A DNA stretch of 64,000 nucleotides from Granulicella sp. 5B5. GTDB taxonomy: Bacteria > Acidobacteriota > Terriglobia > Terriglobales > Acidobacteriaceae. Under the pieces are notes generated by a model. The model searched no databases. It saw only the letters and a list, made by a program, of their open reading frames with translations, and was not told the origin of the DNA. The stretch is from positions 682,001-746,000 of the forward strand of contig NZ_CP046444.1 in NCBI RefSeq assembly GCF_014083945.1. Direction: 5' to 3'. Of the stretch, positions 9,701-16,189 are shown one piece after another (within the stretch, counting starts at the first letter, position 1; each line of letters opens with the position of its first letter). Position numbers and translations under genes: made by a program.

Positions 9701-9943
9701 GTCGCCCACGCCACCAATTCACACACCGGCCATTTCCTCGCGCGATACTACGAAGGCGCAGGCACTCTCGCAGCCGCAAAACACCTCCCGCCCATAGAGC
9801 TCCCCGACCTTGAGAAAAAGGCCCCTAAACCCAAGTTCATCAAGCCCGAAAAGAAAAAAGGCGTTCCCACAGCCTCCAAGCTCAAACCCGAAACCAGCAA
9901 CGAAAAATCCGCCGCCAAAAAGTCCACAAAGAAACTAAAGTAG
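6740..9943 (+). CDS. uvrA: Excinuclease ABC subunit A
   Basis: Damage-recognition ATPase of nucleotide excision repair, working with UvrB and UvrC. It contains two ABC ATPase modules: Walker [10 protein letters not shown] near residue 52 and GVSGSGKST near 710, and two LSGGE signatures ([24 protein letters not shown]). Zinc-binding CxxC pairs are CPNC, CPDC/CPEC, CPIC and CEAC/CEVC. About 1067 residues from a TTG at 6740; an ATG at 6662 is possible and neither has a good ribosome site. It is longer than the usual ~950 residues because of a Lys-rich tail and an in-frame repeat insertion at 8114-8189 after [15 protein letters not shown]. Confidence 0.97.
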   Translation: MSALTPTPSVTEPRPARRTLTHINVRGARQHNLRDVSVSIPRNTLTVVTGLSGSGKSSLAFDTIYAEGQRRYVETLSAYARQFLDQMERPDVDSIDGLSPAISIEQKTTSRSPRSTVGTITEIYDYLRLLYASVGQPHCPNCHRPIARQTADQIVTQIVAQAVERQNAGLQQERITVLAPVVRGRKGEFRDEIEALDKKGYRLRIDGEITEVEEGMRLEKRKNHTLEAIVDRIILKPLPTDSKEPSFSTPDFDTRRLTTAVTTALQLANGLVLIGQQPPGGAYAETLYSSSMACPDCGINVPKLEPRSFSFNSTYGACPECHGLGSIYDFDPAKTITDWSKPLLDGAMGPGSSSQYLLKLIKLAADKYSINLKQPFSALTKQQQDLLLYGPPRNEVGRTGFHGILNWLRDTLEDTKSEGYREYMMQYMSATVCPICHGKRLRPESLAVTIPLTIAPKKDVSSRPESAHFADVAERPASGTATTSRADSSIADFTALSLERALTGARSMHFTGRDRLIADRLQREIVERLEFLNAVGLGYLSLDRSAATLSGGEGQRIRLATQIGSRLRGVLYVLDEPSIGLHQRDNQRLIASLSDLRDLGNTVLVVEHDEDTMRAADYLIDLGPGAGKNGGIVMASGTPAEVMANPASVTGQYLSGKIDIVTRPTPGKAPRALTGNWLSVQDATEHNLKNVTAHFPLGVMTVVSGVSGSGKSTLVNDILYRSLAKELYGSREDPGAHKAIHGADQLDKVIQIDQSPIGRTPRSNPATYTGVFTQIRDLFAMLPDSRERGYKPGRFSFNVQGGRCEACQGDGQRRIEMNFLPDVYVLCEVCNGRRYNTETLAVKFNGYSIADILDLPIEEAVHVLKDIPAVHQKLQTLVDVGLGYIHLGQSATTLSGGEAQRMKLARELSKRQTGRTLYLLDEPTTGLHFDDVRKLLEVLHHLTDLGNTVIIIEHNLDIIRNADYLIDMGPEGGEGGGTIVAQGPPELVAHATNSHTGHFLARYYEGAGTLAAAKHLPPIELPDLEKKAPKPKFIKPEKKKGVPTASKLKPETSNEKSAAKKSTKKLK
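8114..8189 (+). repeat. Dispersed ~75-bp repeat, copy A, inside uvrA
   Basis: Begins GATGTGTCATCTCGACCGGAG and ends GTAGCGGAGAGACCTGCATCT plus ACCGCCACAACTT. It shares both end blocks with copies at 12238, 16817 and 63168, while the middle 15-25 bases vary. It is read in frame as VSSRPES...[14 protein letters not shown], with no counterpart in ordinary UvrA. Confidence 0.85.
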
Positions 9944-9954
9944 TCTCCTCCAAC

Positions 9955-9982
9955 TACTCCCTATTCCCTACTCCCTGGTCCC
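9955..9982. repeat. Heptamer tandem array (TNNTCCC x4)
   Basis: TACTCCC TATTCCC TACTCCC TGGTCCC lies between the uvrA stop and the ATG at 9990. The same units recur at 14469 and 20047, and a related set lies inside tilS at 53814. Confidence 0.75.
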
Positions 9983-9989
9983 TGCCCTT

Positions 9990-10871
9990 ATGAGCGATCT
10001 CCCCCTCCCCGACCCCACCGAGACCCACGCGCTCGATATCCAGCATGATACCGACCCCGAGCACGACCACGGCATCGCGCACCGTATCCCCCACCTCGGC
10101 CACGCGCTTCTCTTCTTCGCCATCACCGCCTTTGCCCTGCTCTTCGCCGCGGTATTCATCTACGCCTTCGCCCATGTGCATACGCAGGCAGCGGTCCTGG
10201 CGCATCCAGGGTTCGCCCTCATGGCCCAGGGAGCGGGCTACGCCGCCGCCTTCGCTATCTCCTTCTGGGTATTTCCTCTCATCTGGCACCGGGGCTTCTT
10301 CGCCGGAGTTCACTGGAACGCCTCTGTCGCCAAACGCCATTGGCTCAAGATCGTCGTCACCGGCATCCTTGTCAGCATCGCCGCGCAGCTGGCCATCAAC
10401 TTCGTCTCCTCGCCGGAGAAGGCCCCCATCGATCAAATAATGGGCAACGCGCACATTATCTGGTACATGGCTCTCTTCGCCGTCCTCATCGGCCCATTTA
10501 TGGAAGAGCTCGCCTTCCGCGGCTTTCTGCTCCCTGCGCTCGCCACCGCCTACGACTGGCTGGCCCTTGAGCGTACCCCCGCCGGACTCGACCGCTGGCA
10601 GCGTTCCACAGCCCATTCCACCCCCGCGCTCATCTTTTCCGCGATTATCTCCAGTGTTCCCTTCGCTTTACTTCACGCCGCGCAGATAGGCTACGCTTGG
10701 GGCGTAGTTTGCATCCTATATGGCGTGAGTTTGGCTCTGAGCCTGGTTCGCATTCGCACACAATCCTTGGCCTGTTCGACCCTGATGCACGCCACATACA
10801 ACGGCTTCATCTTCGTCCTGCTCTTCATCTCGTCCAGTGGCTTCCGCCACCTTGACAAGATTGGGCGCTGA
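9990..10871 (+). CDS. CPBP family intramembrane metalloprotease
   Basis: A 293-residue multi-pass membrane protein of the CAAX-protease and bacteriocin-processing (Abi/CPBP) family. The diagnostic EExxxR motif is MEELAFRGFLLP, followed by FALLHA and, near the C terminus, the His-containing MHATYNG, which together form the metal site within the bilayer. About seven hydrophobic segments are visible, after an acidic, His-rich N terminus. Substrates are not known; family members process prenylated proteins or peptides or act in stress responses. A heptamer array occupies the spacer behind uvrA, so cotranscription with uvrA is uncertain. Confidence 0.88.
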   Translation: MSDLPLPDPTETHALDIQHDTDPEHDHGIAHRIPHLGHALLFFAITAFALLFAAVFIYAFAHVHTQAAVLAHPGFALMAQGAGYAAAFAISFWVFPLIWHRGFFAGVHWNASVAKRHWLKIVVTGILVSIAAQLAINFVSSPEKAPIDQIMGNAHIIWYMALFAVLIGPFMEELAFRGFLLPALATAYDWLALERTPAGLDRWQRSTAHSTPALIFSAIISSVPFALLHAAQIGYAWGVVCILYGVSLALSLVRIRTQSLACSTLMHATYNGFIFVLLFISSSGFRHLDKIGR

Positions 10872-10921
10872 TATACAAAAGATGTAACGGAACGACATCC
10901 TAAAGTAATACAAGGGGTGCC

Positions 10922-11113
10922 ATGATGCAGGATCATCATCCGAAGTGCCCGCACTGCGACTCTCTTGAGACAGTGCGGGCCCATCGCCGGCTTGTTGAGC
11001 GTCTTCTGCTGGTTCTACGTCCCTACCGATGTGGCTTTTGTAATCATCGGTTTACAGTTTTGCACCTTCCAAAACTCAGCCGCGAAAGTACCGGGCGTCA
11101 ACAATCCAATTAG
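10922..11113 (+). CDS. Zinc-ribbon microprotein
   Basis: A 63-residue protein with two CxxC knuckles (CPHC and CGFC) separated by a basic, Arg/Leu-rich loop, followed by a RFTVLHL strand: a minimal zinc ribbon. AAGGGGT precedes the tandem ATG codons at 10922 and 10925. Strong His/Arg/Lys content suggests nucleic-acid contact, but no function is known to me. It lies alone between the CPBP protease and mtnA, about 50 bp from each. Confidence 0.7.
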   Translation: MMQDHHPKCPHCDSLETVRAHRRLVERLLLVLRPYRCGFCNHRFTVLHLPKLSRESTGRQQSN

Positions 11114-11166
11114 CCGCTACCCCCCGCTGGGAAGTGGGCACCCGTATCCTCTACACTGGATAGGAC

Positions 11167-12210
11167 ATGATTCCTACCCTTGAATGGACGCCTGCGGGCG
11201 TCAGCTTCCTTGACCAGACCAAACTCCCTCTCGAAGAAACCTACGTTCTAGCCACCGACTACCAGCAGGTGGCCACCGTTATCCGCGACATGATCGTCCG
11301 TGGCGCGATGGCTATCGGCGTCTCCGCCGCCATGGGCGTCGCCCTCGGCATCCAGAGCTCCACCGCCACAGATCTCCCCACGCTCTCCGCAGAAGTCGAC
11401 GTCATCTGCGCGACACTCGCCGGCACCCGCCCCACAGCCGTCAATCTCTTCTGGGGCATCGCCCAGGTCCGCGACCTCTACACCCAGCTCGCCGCCGCCA
11501 ACACCCCCATCCCCGAGATCAAACAGCAGGTCGTCGTCCTCGCCAATCGCCTCTACGACGAGGACATCGCCAACCTCCACAAGCTTGGTGCCTTCGGTGC
11601 CGAGCTTCTCCCGCAGGAGGGCACGGTCCTCACCCACTGCAACGCCGGCGCGCTCGCCGCCTGCGGCTACGGCTCTGCCCTCGGCGTCATCCGCGCCGCC
11701 ATTGAGGCCGGCAAGAATATCGACGTCTTCGCCGACGAGACCCGCCCCTTCAACCAGGGTGCCCGCCTCACCGCCTGGGAGCTCGTCAAAGACAACATCC
11801 CCACCACCCTCATCTGCGACAATATGGCCGGCTACTTCATGGGCCAGGGCCGCATCAAGGCCGCCATCGTCGGTGCGGACCGCATCGCCGCCAACGGCGA
11901 CACGGCCAACAAGATCGGCACCTACTCCGTCGCCATCCTCTGCAAGGAGCACGGCATCCCCTTCTACGTCGCCGCTCCCTTCAACACCATCGACCTCGCC
12001 ACCCCCAACGGCGCGGCCATCCCCATCGAAGAGCGCAGCGCCCGCGAAGTCACCCACGTCAAGGGCGTGCAGGTCACACCCGACGGCGTCGGCATCGCCA
12101 ACCCCGCCTTCGACGTCACGCCCGCAAAGTACATCACCGCCATCATCACCGAACACGGCGTACTCCGCGCACCTTACACCGACTCCATCGCGGCGATGGC
12201 GAAACAATAA
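11167..12210 (+). CDS. mtnA: S-methyl-5-thioribose-1-phosphate isomerase
   Basis: A 347-residue cytoplasmic enzyme of the methionine salvage pathway, converting methylthioribose-1-phosphate to methylthioribulose-1-phosphate. Family marks are [16 protein letters not shown] near residue 42, the catalytic Cys in [10 protein letters not shown] and the catalytic Asp in [19 protein letters not shown]. Length matches the family. No other mtn gene is nearby, although the window also holds a homocysteine methyltransferase/MTHFR fusion. eIF2B-like relatives share the fold, but the Cys and Asp motifs support the isomerase. A hairpin at 12221-12262 follows the stop. Confidence 0.95.
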   Translation: MIPTLEWTPAGVSFLDQTKLPLEETYVLATDYQQVATVIRDMIVRGAMAIGVSAAMGVALGIQSSTATDLPTLSAEVDVICATLAGTRPTAVNLFWGIAQVRDLYTQLAAANTPIPEIKQQVVVLANRLYDEDIANLHKLGAFGAELLPQEGTVLTHCNAGALAACGYGSALGVIRAAIEAGKNIDVFADETRPFNQGARLTAWELVKDNIPTTLICDNMAGYFMGQGRIKAAIVGADRIAANGDTANKIGTYSVAILCKEHGIPFYVAAPFNTIDLATPNGAAIPIEERSAREVTHVKGVQVTPDGVGIANPAFDVTPAKYITAIITEHGVLRAPYTDSIAAMAKQ

Positions 12211-12220
12211 CCCTTCAACT

Positions 12221-12262
12221 GCTGCTTCGGTCAGAAAGATGTGTCATCTTGACCGAAGCAGC
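12221..12262 (+). terminator. Hairpin after mtnA overlapping repeat copy B
   Basis: GCTGCTTCGGTCA pairs perfectly with TGACCGAAGCAGC (13 bp), and the loop contains a second small dyad AAGATG-TGT-CATCTT. No T run follows. The right arm is part of the dispersed repeat at 12238, so the hairpin may come from the repeat insertion; a terminator role is inferred. Confidence 0.5.
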
Positions 12263-12316
12263 GCGGCTTTATCGCGATGCGTAGTGGAAAGACCTGCATC
12301 TCGAACCGCCACAACT
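12238..12316 (+). repeat. Dispersed ~75-bp repeat, copy B, intergenic
   Basis: Shows the GATGTGTCATCTTGACCGAAGC start, GCGTAGTGGAAAGACCTGCATCT end and ACCGCCACAACTTT extension shared with copy A. It lies between mtnA and the VWFA-type gene and leaves that gene's ribosome site (AGGAGG at 12353) intact. Confidence 0.85.
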
Positions 12317-12363
12317 TTCAAGCCGTACACCGCCATCCCGCATCCAACTCACAGGAGGACGTG

Positions 12364-14028
12364 TTGGCTCTCATTCCGTGCAAAGTGGTTTCTCTGCTCG
12401 CGCTCCTCTGTTCACTGCCCGCACTCGCGCAAACTGCCCAGCCATCACCCCCGGAAGCCCAGCTCAACGTCGTCGTGCACGGCCATGAAGGCCACGCGAT
12501 TACCGGCCTCACCACTGCGGACTTCCATCTCACGCTCAACGGCCAGCCGCTCACCATCACGCGCGTTGAAGAGCACACCGCAGCCACACCTCCTGAACCC
12601 ATCAGGCCGGTCAATCTGACACCCGGCACCTTCGCCGACTTCACCGCTATCCCGCCCTCCAGCACCCTGAACATCCTCGTCCTCGACTCCCTCAACACCC
12701 CGCCCGAAGCGCAGGCGACCCTCCGCACCCAGCTCCAGCACTTCGCCGAACGCGCCGCGCCCACCGGCCATCTCGCCATCTTCGGCCTCACCACCCATCT
12801 CATCCTGCTGCAGGACTTCACCACGGGCCCCACCGTCCTCAAAGACGCCGTCGAGCACCAGCTCATCCCACGCGGCGAAGCGCTCCTCGACACCACCCAC
12901 GACTTAGCCAGCGCCGCAACCGCCGAGCACGACCTCCAGCTCATGCAGATCGCCGCCAACCTCCACGAGTTCGAATCCGGCATGAAGAGTGACAACCCGC
13001 AGTTCCGCCAGCAGTACACGCTCGACGCCCTGCACTCTCTCGCGGTCTATCTCGCCAGCCTGCCCGGACGCAAGAACGTCCTATGGCTCGCCACCAGCTT
13101 CCCCGTCACCCTCGCCCCGCAACCCACGGCCAACCCCGAGCTCACCCAGACCGACGCGCTGCTTAACGCCGCCGGCGCCACACTCTATCCCATCGACGCC
13201 CGCAGCCTCCTCACACCCCAGCCCGCCAGCCACGCCATCAAGTTCCAGGACTCCGCCGACGCCGAACACACAGCCATGCAGCAACTCGCCTCCAGTACCG
13301 GCGGCAGTGCCATCCTCAACGCAACCAGTCTCCTCGACGCCGTCACCCAGGCCACCCAGCTCGGCGCGGCCTACTACACCCTCACCTGCCCCCTCGCTGC
13401 TACCACCGCCTCGCCGGCCATCCAGGTCACACTCACCGGCCCCGCAGCCGCCAACGCCATGCTCATCTACCCCCATGGTGCACCCGTGAAAACGGACCAG
13501 CTCGACGGCCTGCGCGCCGCCATGGCCCGAGGCGCACCTGCACCGCAGGAAATCCCCTTCAAGGTCCGTGTCCTGCCCGCATCCACCGCGCCGGAGCCCA
13601 CCATCGCCCCCGGCAACCAGCAGGACCCCTCCTACAAAATCCCTGGCCCCTGGCAGCGCTACGAGATCGACTTCGCAGCCCTCGCCGCCGACTTCTCCCT
13701 CGCCACTGCTCCCAACGGCCAGCACACCGGCAAAATCGAGGCCCTAGCCTACGTCTACGACATCGACGGCCGCATCCTCAACACCGATGGCAAGACCATC
13801 TCCATTACCCTCACACCCGCCCAGTACGCTCGCTTTCGCAACTCCGTCCTGAGCCTCCACGTCGAGATCTCCGTCCCCCTCCGCCAGCAGAGCTACCTCC
13901 GTCTCTCCTTGCGTGACACCGATAGCGGACGCATCGGCGTTGTTGAAATCCCCGTCTCCGCCGTCAGCCATCTTCCCCCCATCGCCGAGCACCCCGGGCC
14001 ATCGCATCCCCCCGCCGCAACCCACTGA
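12364..14028 (+). CDS. VWFA-related Acidobacterial domain protein
   Basis: About 554 residues, secreted. AGGAGG at 12353-12358 points to a TTG at 12364 or a GTG at 12361; codons further upstream belong to a repeat copy. A signal peptide ends LPALAQ. An N-terminal segment (VVVHGHEGHAITGLTTADFHL, then GQPLTITRVEEH) and the VWA-like core (LNILVLDSLNT, LPGRKNVLWLATSFP, LYPIDARSLL) match the family described from Acidobacteria. The MIDAS motif is degenerate (DSLNT rather than DxSxS). The C-terminal third is beta-rich with YEIDFAALAADF. The role is unknown; family members are exported and often multicopy. Confidence 0.82.
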   Translation: MALIPCKVVSLLALLCSLPALAQTAQPSPPEAQLNVVVHGHEGHAITGLTTADFHLTLNGQPLTITRVEEHTAATPPEPIRPVNLTPGTFADFTAIPPSSTLNILVLDSLNTPPEAQATLRTQLQHFAERAAPTGHLAIFGLTTHLILLQDFTTGPTVLKDAVEHQLIPRGEALLDTTHDLASAATAEHDLQLMQIAANLHEFESGMKSDNPQFRQQYTLDALHSLAVYLASLPGRKNVLWLATSFPVTLAPQPTANPELTQTDALLNAAGATLYPIDARSLLTPQPASHAIKFQDSADAEHTAMQQLASSTGGSAILNATSLLDAVTQATQLGAAYYTLTCPLAATTASPAIQVTLTGPAAANAMLIYPHGAPVKTDQLDGLRAAMARGAPAPQEIPFKVRVLPASTAPEPTIAPGNQQDPSYKIPGPWQRYEIDFAALAADFSLATAPNGQHTGKIEALAYVYDIDGRILNTDGKTISITLTPAQYARFRNSVLSLHVEISVPLRQQSYLRLSLRDTDSGRIGVVEIPVSAVSHLPPIAEHPGPSHPPAATH

Positions 14029-14098
14029 CAGCCGTCTCACCAAACTCCTGTGCCACTCGTCACAGCCCTCGTCAAACCCATTCGATAGCCTCGAACCC

Positions 14099-14458
14099 AT
14101 GAGACTAAACTGTTACGGGCTGGTGAACGCCTACCCACAGGTCTTCGGTCACTTGTACTTTGCCCCGTTCAATCCGCGTATCAAGTCGCTCGCCCGCGCC
14201 AACATGATCGTCTTCGTGAGTGTCGGCCTCGCGGCCCTCATCTCCCACGCCCCGCGCATCCGCCCCACGCTCTGGCTCATCCTTCCGCTTCTCGGAACCC
14301 TCATCGGCACCGCCGACACCATCCGCTGCATCCAGCCCCGCTGGAGTTTCTACCACGGCGGCGTCCTGCTCTGCATCTACATGGACCTTATGGCCCTCAC
14401 ACTGGTCGCGTTCCTCCTGCTCTACCCCTACTTCATCTGGTTCAGCTCCACCCAATAG
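14099..14458 (+). CDS. Small multi-pass membrane protein
   Basis: 119 residues with three or four hydrophobic segments (IVFVSVGLAALI, LWLILPLLGTLIGTA, GVLLCIYMDLMALTLVAFLLLY). The ATG at 14099 starts a protein-like sequence, whereas in-frame codons further upstream overlap the preceding gene. No family is recognised. It follows the VWFA-type gene by 70 bp and may be cotranscribed with it. Confidence 0.65.
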   Translation: MRLNCYGLVNAYPQVFGHLYFAPFNPRIKSLARANMIVFVSVGLAALISHAPRIRPTLWLILPLLGTLIGTADTIRCIQPRWSFYHGGVLLCIYMDLMALTLVAFLLLYPYFIWFSSTQ

Positions 14459-14468
14459 CCATCCTGGC

Positions 14469-14496
14469 TACTCCCTATTCCCTACTCCCAATTCCC
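14469..14496. repeat. Heptamer tandem array (TNNTCCC)
   Basis: TACTCCC TATTCCC TACTCCC AATTCCC starts 10 bp after the membrane-protein stop. The first three units are identical to those at 9955. Confidence 0.75.
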
Positions 14497-14524
14497 TGTT
14501 TTTGTTGTTACTCCGCCGCATCTC

Positions 14525-14555
14525 TTGACAGTCCTCTCCATCGGCAGGCTATCCT
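14525..14555 (+). promoter_or_regulatory. Possible sigma-70 promoter of the MFS gene
   Basis: TTGACA at 14525-14530 and TATCCT at 14550-14555 are separated by 19 bp, about 120 bp before the transporter ATG. The same two hexamers occur with ideal 17-bp spacing before the HU gene. The long spacer weakens the call. Confidence 0.3.
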
Positions 14556-14674
14556 CAACTGGCATCTCCGGCATTCTGTCTGACAGCCGTAGACTCAGCG
14601 GGGCGCGGTTCGCTTTCAAGTGATCCTGCACGCTTCGATCACATTCCAGCGAACCCGAATGGAGCTCTCACCGC

Positions 14675-16015
14675 ATGTCTGCCTCCGCCACAAGCTCGAC
14701 CGATTTCACCACCAACGCCCCTGATAACGTATCCTCCGTCCGCTGGTTCGTCTGCTTCCTCCTCTTCCTGGCCACCACCATCAACTACATGGACCGCTCG
14801 GTCTTCTCGCTCATCGAGCCGCAGCTCCATCTGCCCTTCATGGGCTGGGTTCCCGGCCTCGCCACCGTCGACCAGGTCGCCTATCACCTCAACTACGGCC
14901 ATGTGATCGAGGCCTTCCAGATCGCCTACGGCATCGGCTTCCTCTTCGCCGGCCGCGTCATCGACAAGCTCGGCACCAAGCGCGGCTACGCCCTCGCCAT
15001 CCTCATCTGGGGATGCGCCTCTCTCAGCCACTCCCTCGTCATCAGCGTCGCCGGCTTCATCGTCGCCCGCATCTTCCTCGGCCTCGGCGAGTCCGGCAAC
15101 TTCCCCGCCGCCATCAAGGCCGTCTCCGAGTGGTTCCCCACCGAGGAGCGCGCCAAGGCCGTCGGCCTCTTCAACTCCGGCTCCAACGCCAGCTTCTTCA
15201 TCGCCCCCATCATGATCGCCGCCGTCACCTCGAAGTTCGGCTGGCACGCCGCCTTCCTCGCCACCGGCTCCATGGGCATCCTCTGGTGCGTCATTTGGAT
15301 CATCTTCCCCTACAACCGCCTCCGCCGCACCTCCACCACCACCCAGCGCGAGCTCGCCCCCGCCCTCGCCAATGGCCCCACCTGGTCCGCTCTCCTCACC
15401 AACCGCGGCTTCTACGCCTTCGCTCTCGGCAAAGCACTCACCGACCCCGTCTGGTGGTTCTACCTCTTCTATCTCCCCATGTTCCTCCACGACAACTACG
15501 GCCTCAACCTCAACGAAGCCAAGTGGCCGCTCATCATCATCTACTCGGTCTCCTCAGTCGGCTCCATCGGCGGCGGCTGGCTCTCCGGCTACCTCATGAA
15601 CCGCGGCCACACCATCAACTTCGGCCGCAAGACCGCCATGCTCATCTGCGCTCTCTGCGTCGTGCCCATCCTCTTCGTTCCCCAGATGGGCCACATCTTC
15701 CACACCAATCCCTGGCCCGCGATCGCTCTCTTCTCGCTCGCCACCGCCGCGCATCAGGGCTGGTCGGCCAACATCTTCGCCACTCCAGCGGACATGTTCC
15801 CTTCCACCGCCATCTCCACCGTCGTCGGCATCGGCGGAGCGGCCGGAGCAGCCGGCGGCGCCATCTTCACCGCCATCGTCTCCCATTACTTCTCTCCGCA
15901 CCCGCTCATCATCTTCATCATGGCCGCCTTCGCCTACGTTCTGGCGCTGCTCATCTTCCAGCTCCTGGTCCCACGCCTCGGCTACTCCCGCTCCGAAGAC
16001 ACCCTCACCGCCTAA
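14675..16015 (+). CDS. MFS transporter, anion:cation symporter type
   Basis: A 446-residue inner-membrane carrier with about 12 hydrophobic segments. The segments WFVCFLLFLATTINYMDRSVFS, DKLGTKRGYALAI and FLGLGESGNFPAAIKAVSEWF are the hallmarks of the ACS/ExuT-GudP branch, whose members import sugar acids such as hexuronates by proton symport. The central DPVWWFYLFYLPMFL also fits this branch. The substrate is inferred only. A strong hairpin terminator follows the stop, and a heptamer array lies in the upstream spacer. Confidence 0.9.
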   Translation: MSASATSSTDFTTNAPDNVSSVRWFVCFLLFLATTINYMDRSVFSLIEPQLHLPFMGWVPGLATVDQVAYHLNYGHVIEAFQIAYGIGFLFAGRVIDKLGTKRGYALAILIWGCASLSHSLVISVAGFIVARIFLGLGESGNFPAAIKAVSEWFPTEERAKAVGLFNSGSNASFFIAPIMIAAVTSKFGWHAAFLATGSMGILWCVIWIIFPYNRLRRTSTTTQRELAPALANGPTWSALLTNRGFYAFALGKALTDPVWWFYLFYLPMFLHDNYGLNLNEAKWPLIIIYSVSSVGSIGGGWLSGYLMNRGHTINFGRKTAMLICALCVVPILFVPQMGHIFHTNPWPAIALFSLATAAHQGWSANIFATPADMFPSTAISTVVGIGGAAGAAGGAIFTAIVSHYFSPHPLIIFIMAAFAYVLALLIFQLLVPRLGYSRSEDTLTA

Positions 16016-16034
16016 CGCCTCACACCACCACCCC

Positions 16035-16074
16035 AAAAGGCAAGGCCCGGACGCAGCTTCGGGCCTTGCCTTTT
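16035..16074 (+). terminator. Rho-independent terminator after the MFS gene
   Basis: AAAAGGCAAGGCCCG pairs perfectly with CGGGCCTTGCCTTTT (15 bp) around a 10-base loop, followed by CTTCT. It lies 20 bp after the transporter stop. Confidence 0.85.
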
Positions 16075-16085
16075 CTTCTAGGTAC

Positions 16086-16140
16086 CCCGACCCTTCAGGG
16101 TCGGGTCTCACGACCACTTCTGGCGCGTGGGGCTTTAGCC
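16086..16140. repeat. REP-like repeat, intergenic copy (TTCA hairpin + GGGCTTTAGCCC)
   Basis: CCCGACCC-TTCA-GGGTCGGG is a perfect 8-bp hairpin and is followed after about 28 bp by GGGGCTTTAGCCC, itself a small hairpin. The same order (8-bp stem with TTCA loop, then a GGCTTTAGCCCC core) recurs inside metG at 17402-17490. Confidence 0.7.
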
Positions 16141-16189
16141 CTGGAGTATGCACTCGCCAACAGACTGTAAACTGCTAGCTGAGCCAAAA

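Noticed and set aside
9955-9982. Heptamer arrays as a CRISPR
   Set aside because: 7-bp units directly abut, without spacers or cas genes.
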